Shown one piece after another: positions 61,882 through 64,000 of a stretch of DNA of 64,000 nucleotides. A model generated the notes under the pieces. The model saw only the letters and a list, made by a program, of their open reading frames with translations, did no database searches and was not told the origin of the DNA. This stretch comes from JAFGVL01 sp963663245. Lineage in GTDB: Bacteria > Bacteroidota > Bacteroidia > Bacteroidales > Paludibacteraceae. Where the stretch lies: NCBI GenBank assembly GCA_963663245.1, contig OY760143.1, positions 682,001-746,000 on the forward strand, written 5' to 3'. Numbering within the stretch: position 1 is the stretch's first letter; every line of letters starts with the position of its first letter. A program made the position numbers and the translations under genes.

Positions 61882-64000
61882 TTATACCTCCCCACCCACA
61901 CCTTTGAACTTATCTACAAACGAAACAACTTTTTGAAAAACGCTTTGTTTCTTTGTTAGATACTGAGGGTTTAGAGGACTCATTTTGGGTAAAATGGCGT
62001 TGAGTTCAGTACCGTTTTCGGTTGCATATTCACGCTTCAAAGAAGTTGCAATATATCGCTTTGCAGCATCTTCAATTAGATTTTCCTCTGCAATTAATTC
62101 AGAAGCTTCCATTTTCAGTTTGTTTTGTGCATATGCATAAAATAAATCTAAAACATTCGCTTTATCTTTAATGGTGTCAAGGTCAGTTTCATTTATAAAA
62201 TCAACTACTAAACTTTCCTTTGCACGATTGCCTATACTAGCCCTAATAACTCTACGAATTTCTTCTATTATTTCAACTTTATCTTTATTCTTTTTATTGT
62301 GCTCAAAGATTAGTTCAAGAATGTAATCGAGGTTTATTTCTTGTGATTTTAGTAAGTCTATTTCGAATACTACATCATCCCAATCAATTTTTGATTCTTC
62401 TGATTCTTTGCCAGTCTTCTCTCTTCTTAACCAGTCCCGAATATCATTGTAAGTGGAGCGATAGTCTTGAACTGTTCGTTCGGGCAACATGGCGATTTCT
62501 TGCATGGATGCGATATCTTCATCACTCACAAAATAAGTTTCTTTAAATGCTTCAATAGCTACTGCATCATCTAGGTCTATTGCTTTAAGTGCATTAAGAT
62601 GGGTAAATTCATCATAGTTTTGCAGTATGTTTTCTATACGCAAATACTCACCAAATAGCTTTGAGAACTCTTTTTTATCTTTCTCGGTAACTATTTCATC
62701 AGGCTTAGGGAATTTCTCGTTTAATTCATTTACCACATCCAGATAACCTCTACGAGCTTCGCCAGTAGCAATATCTGTAAAGCCATCTAAATATTCTTTG
62801 TAACTTTTCTCAAGTACTACATTTTTTGTATTGCTATCTCCAAACAGCGTAATAGCATCTACAGTAGCTTTTTCTAAATCTCTAAAAGTAACAATATTAC
62901 CAAAGGTTTTAGTTGCATCGTAAATACGATTGGTGCGTGAAAAGGCTTGCATTAAGCCGTGATAACGCAGGTTCTTATCAACAAACAGTGTATTAAGTGT
63001 AGGAGCATCAAAGCCTGTAAGAAACATGCCTACTACAATTATTAAGTCAATCTCTTTGTTCTTTACTCGTTTGGCAAGGTCACGATAGTAATTCTGAAAC
63101 TCCTTACTGTCAATACCAAAACTGGTTTTGAACATTGTATTATAATCATTGATAGCTTTTGATAAAAATTCTTTTGCACTGCTATTCATTGCAGAAGGCT
63201 CGAAGCCCTCATCTACTATTTCGCCAACTGCACTTTGCTCTTCATTGGCTGCAAAGGAAAAGATAGTGGCTATTTTAAGAGGCTTTTCGCTGTTTTTTTG
63301 TAGTTTATTTAATTCCTCATAATAACACTTGGCAGCATCTACACTATTTACAGCAAACATGGCATTAAAACCTTTGTTGCTCCCTTGGCTTCTATGCGTT
63401 TTTGTTCTGAAATTTTGTAAAATGTAATTTGATATTTCCGTGATACGAGCAGGATGAAGTAAGGCTGTATTGTTTTCTGCCGCAGTTAATTTTTTCTCAT
63501 CTATCTCTGTTTCTATACCCTTAAATAGTGGGCGAACATCGTTGTAATCTACTTTGAATTTGAGTACTTTCTCATCTCTAATGGCATCTGTAATTACATA
63601 AGAGTGCAACTCACGACCAAATACACTGGCTGTTGTTTCGGCACCTAAAGCATTTTCGGGAAAAATAGGAGTGCCGGTAAAGCCAAATTGATAGAATTTT
63701 TTAAACTTCTTGTTAAGGTTTTTTTGAGCTTCGCCGAATTGTGAGCGATGCGCTTCGTCAAAAATAAATACTACCTGCTTTTGATAAATAGCTAAATCGC
63801 CCTCTGTTTTTATGAGGTTATTTAGTTTCTGAATAGTGGTAACGATAATCTTATTATCTTCTTTTTCGATATTCCGCTTTAAACCTGCTGTACTATCTGA
63901 ACCGTTTACACTATCGGGAGAGAAGCGTTGGTATTCTTTCATTGTTTGAAAGTCCAAATCTTTACGGTCGACTACAAAGAATACTTTATCGATATAATCC
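61882..64000 (-). CDS. hsdR: Type I restriction endonuclease subunit R, C-terminal part (gene continues past window)
   Basis: The minus-strand frame is open to the last base of the window, so the gene start lies beyond 64000; the TTG at 63957 is only an internal leucine codon. About 705 residues are visible. They include the DYIDKVFFVVDRKDLDFQT strand, the DEAH box (VFIFDEAHRSQFGE), the motif III FTGTP segment and helicase motifs V/VI (MFLTGFDAPTLNTLFVDK; FSRTNRIYD), followed by the long helical C terminus that docks to the methylase. The nuclease and Walker A motifs lie outside. It makes the DNA-translocating, cutting subunit of a type I restriction system; hsdM and hsdS are presumably upstream. 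Confidence 0.93.
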   Translation of the reverse strand, partial: DYIDKVFFVVDRKDLDFQTMKEYQRFSPDSVNGSDSTAGLKRNIEKEDNKIIVTTIQKLNNLIKTEGDLAIYQKQVVFIFDEAHRSQFGEAQKNLNKKFKKFYQFGFTGTPIFPENALGAETTASVFGRELHSYVITDAIRDEKVLKFKVDYNDVRPLFKGIETEIDEKKLTAAENNTALLHPARITEISNYILQNFRTKTHRSQGSNKGFNAMFAVNSVDAAKCYYEELNKLQKNSEKPLKIATIFSFAANEEQSAVGEIVDEGFEPSAMNSSAKEFLSKAINDYNTMFKTSFGIDSKEFQNYYRDLAKRVKNKEIDLIIVVGMFLTGFDAPTLNTLFVDKNLRYHGLMQAFSRTNRIYDATKTFGNIVTFRDLEKATVDAITLFGDSNTKNVVLEKSYKEYLDGFTDIATGEARRGYLDVVNELNEKFPKPDEIVTEKDKKEFSKLFGEYLRIENILQNYDEFTHLNALKAIDLDDAVAIEAFKETYFVSDEDIASMQEIAMLPERTVQDYRSTYNDIRDWLRREKTGKESEESKIDWDDVVFEIDLLKSQEINLDYILELIFEHNKKNKDKVEIIEEIRRVIRASIGNRAKESLVVDFINETDLDTIKDKANVLDLFYAYAQNKLKMEASELIAEENLIEDAAKRYIATSLKREYATENGTELNAILPKMSPLNPQYLTKKQSVFQKVVSFVDKFKGVGGEV

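Noticed and set aside
57847..64000. Complete prophage or conjugative element
   Set aside because: No integrase, terminase, capsid, relaxase or Tra gene is visible in the window.

Overview
The window is AT-rich chromosomal DNA from a member of the Bacteroidota, most likely a marine or sediment Bacteroidales. The evidence is a type IX secretion C-terminal sorting domain, a PorP/SprF-family protein, many TAnnTTTG (-7) promoter boxes, WG-repeat proteins, a five-helix-type fumarate reductase/succinate dehydrogenase, rubrerythrin and a Bacteroidota-type CysD/CysN/CysC set. The placement below phylum level is inference.

Layout. 1-5.1 kb: the end of a T9SS-exported protein, two acyltransferase-fold proteins and glycyl-tRNA synthetase. 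5.1-33.0 kb, all on the minus strand: one large surface-polysaccharide locus. Read in the direction of transcription it holds ugd, cysQ, an SLC13/RCK permease, cysC, cysD, cysN, a Wzx-type flippase, two sulfotransferases, a Wzy-type polymerase, a sulfotransferase, a GT4, a fourth sulfotransferase, a GT2-like protein, a hexapeptide acetyltransferase, a radical SAM-pyruvyltransferase fusion, a GT4, a flavin reductase, a WecG-type transferase, gmd, fcl, a Wza-like lipoprotein, a Wzc-type tyrosine kinase and a WcaJ-type initiating transferase. The parts fit a sulfated, fucose- and uronate-containing, probably pyruvylated and acetylated polysaccharide. PAPS would be made on site by CysDN/CysC, PAP recycled by CysQ, and sulfate imported by the SLC13 permease.

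33-57.7 kb is mostly core genome: a J-domain protein, coaD, WG-repeat proteins, porP/sprF, waaA, hisS, an ABC-F ATPase, rubrerythrin with a Fur-family regulator, the sdh/frd operon, an Rrf2-ferredoxin-cupin cluster, gltX, an XRE-cupin regulator, mutL and manC. ManC may feed GDP-mannose to the gmd/fcl branch of the polysaccharide locus.

57.8-64 kb: a tRNA-Leu(CAA) is followed by accessory DNA. This contains a Bacteroidota-type orphan protein and about 1.3 kb of non-coding DNA with several unusual structures: a 69-bp attC-like hairpin, a 19-bp inverted repeat enclosing about 230 bp, and six GGGTGGA copies. After it come a Panacea/SocA-type antitoxin with a small unknown partner, a GIY-YIG protein and the 3' part of a type I restriction hsdR running off the window. 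This looks like a defence/genomic island; neither its right border nor an integrase is visible.
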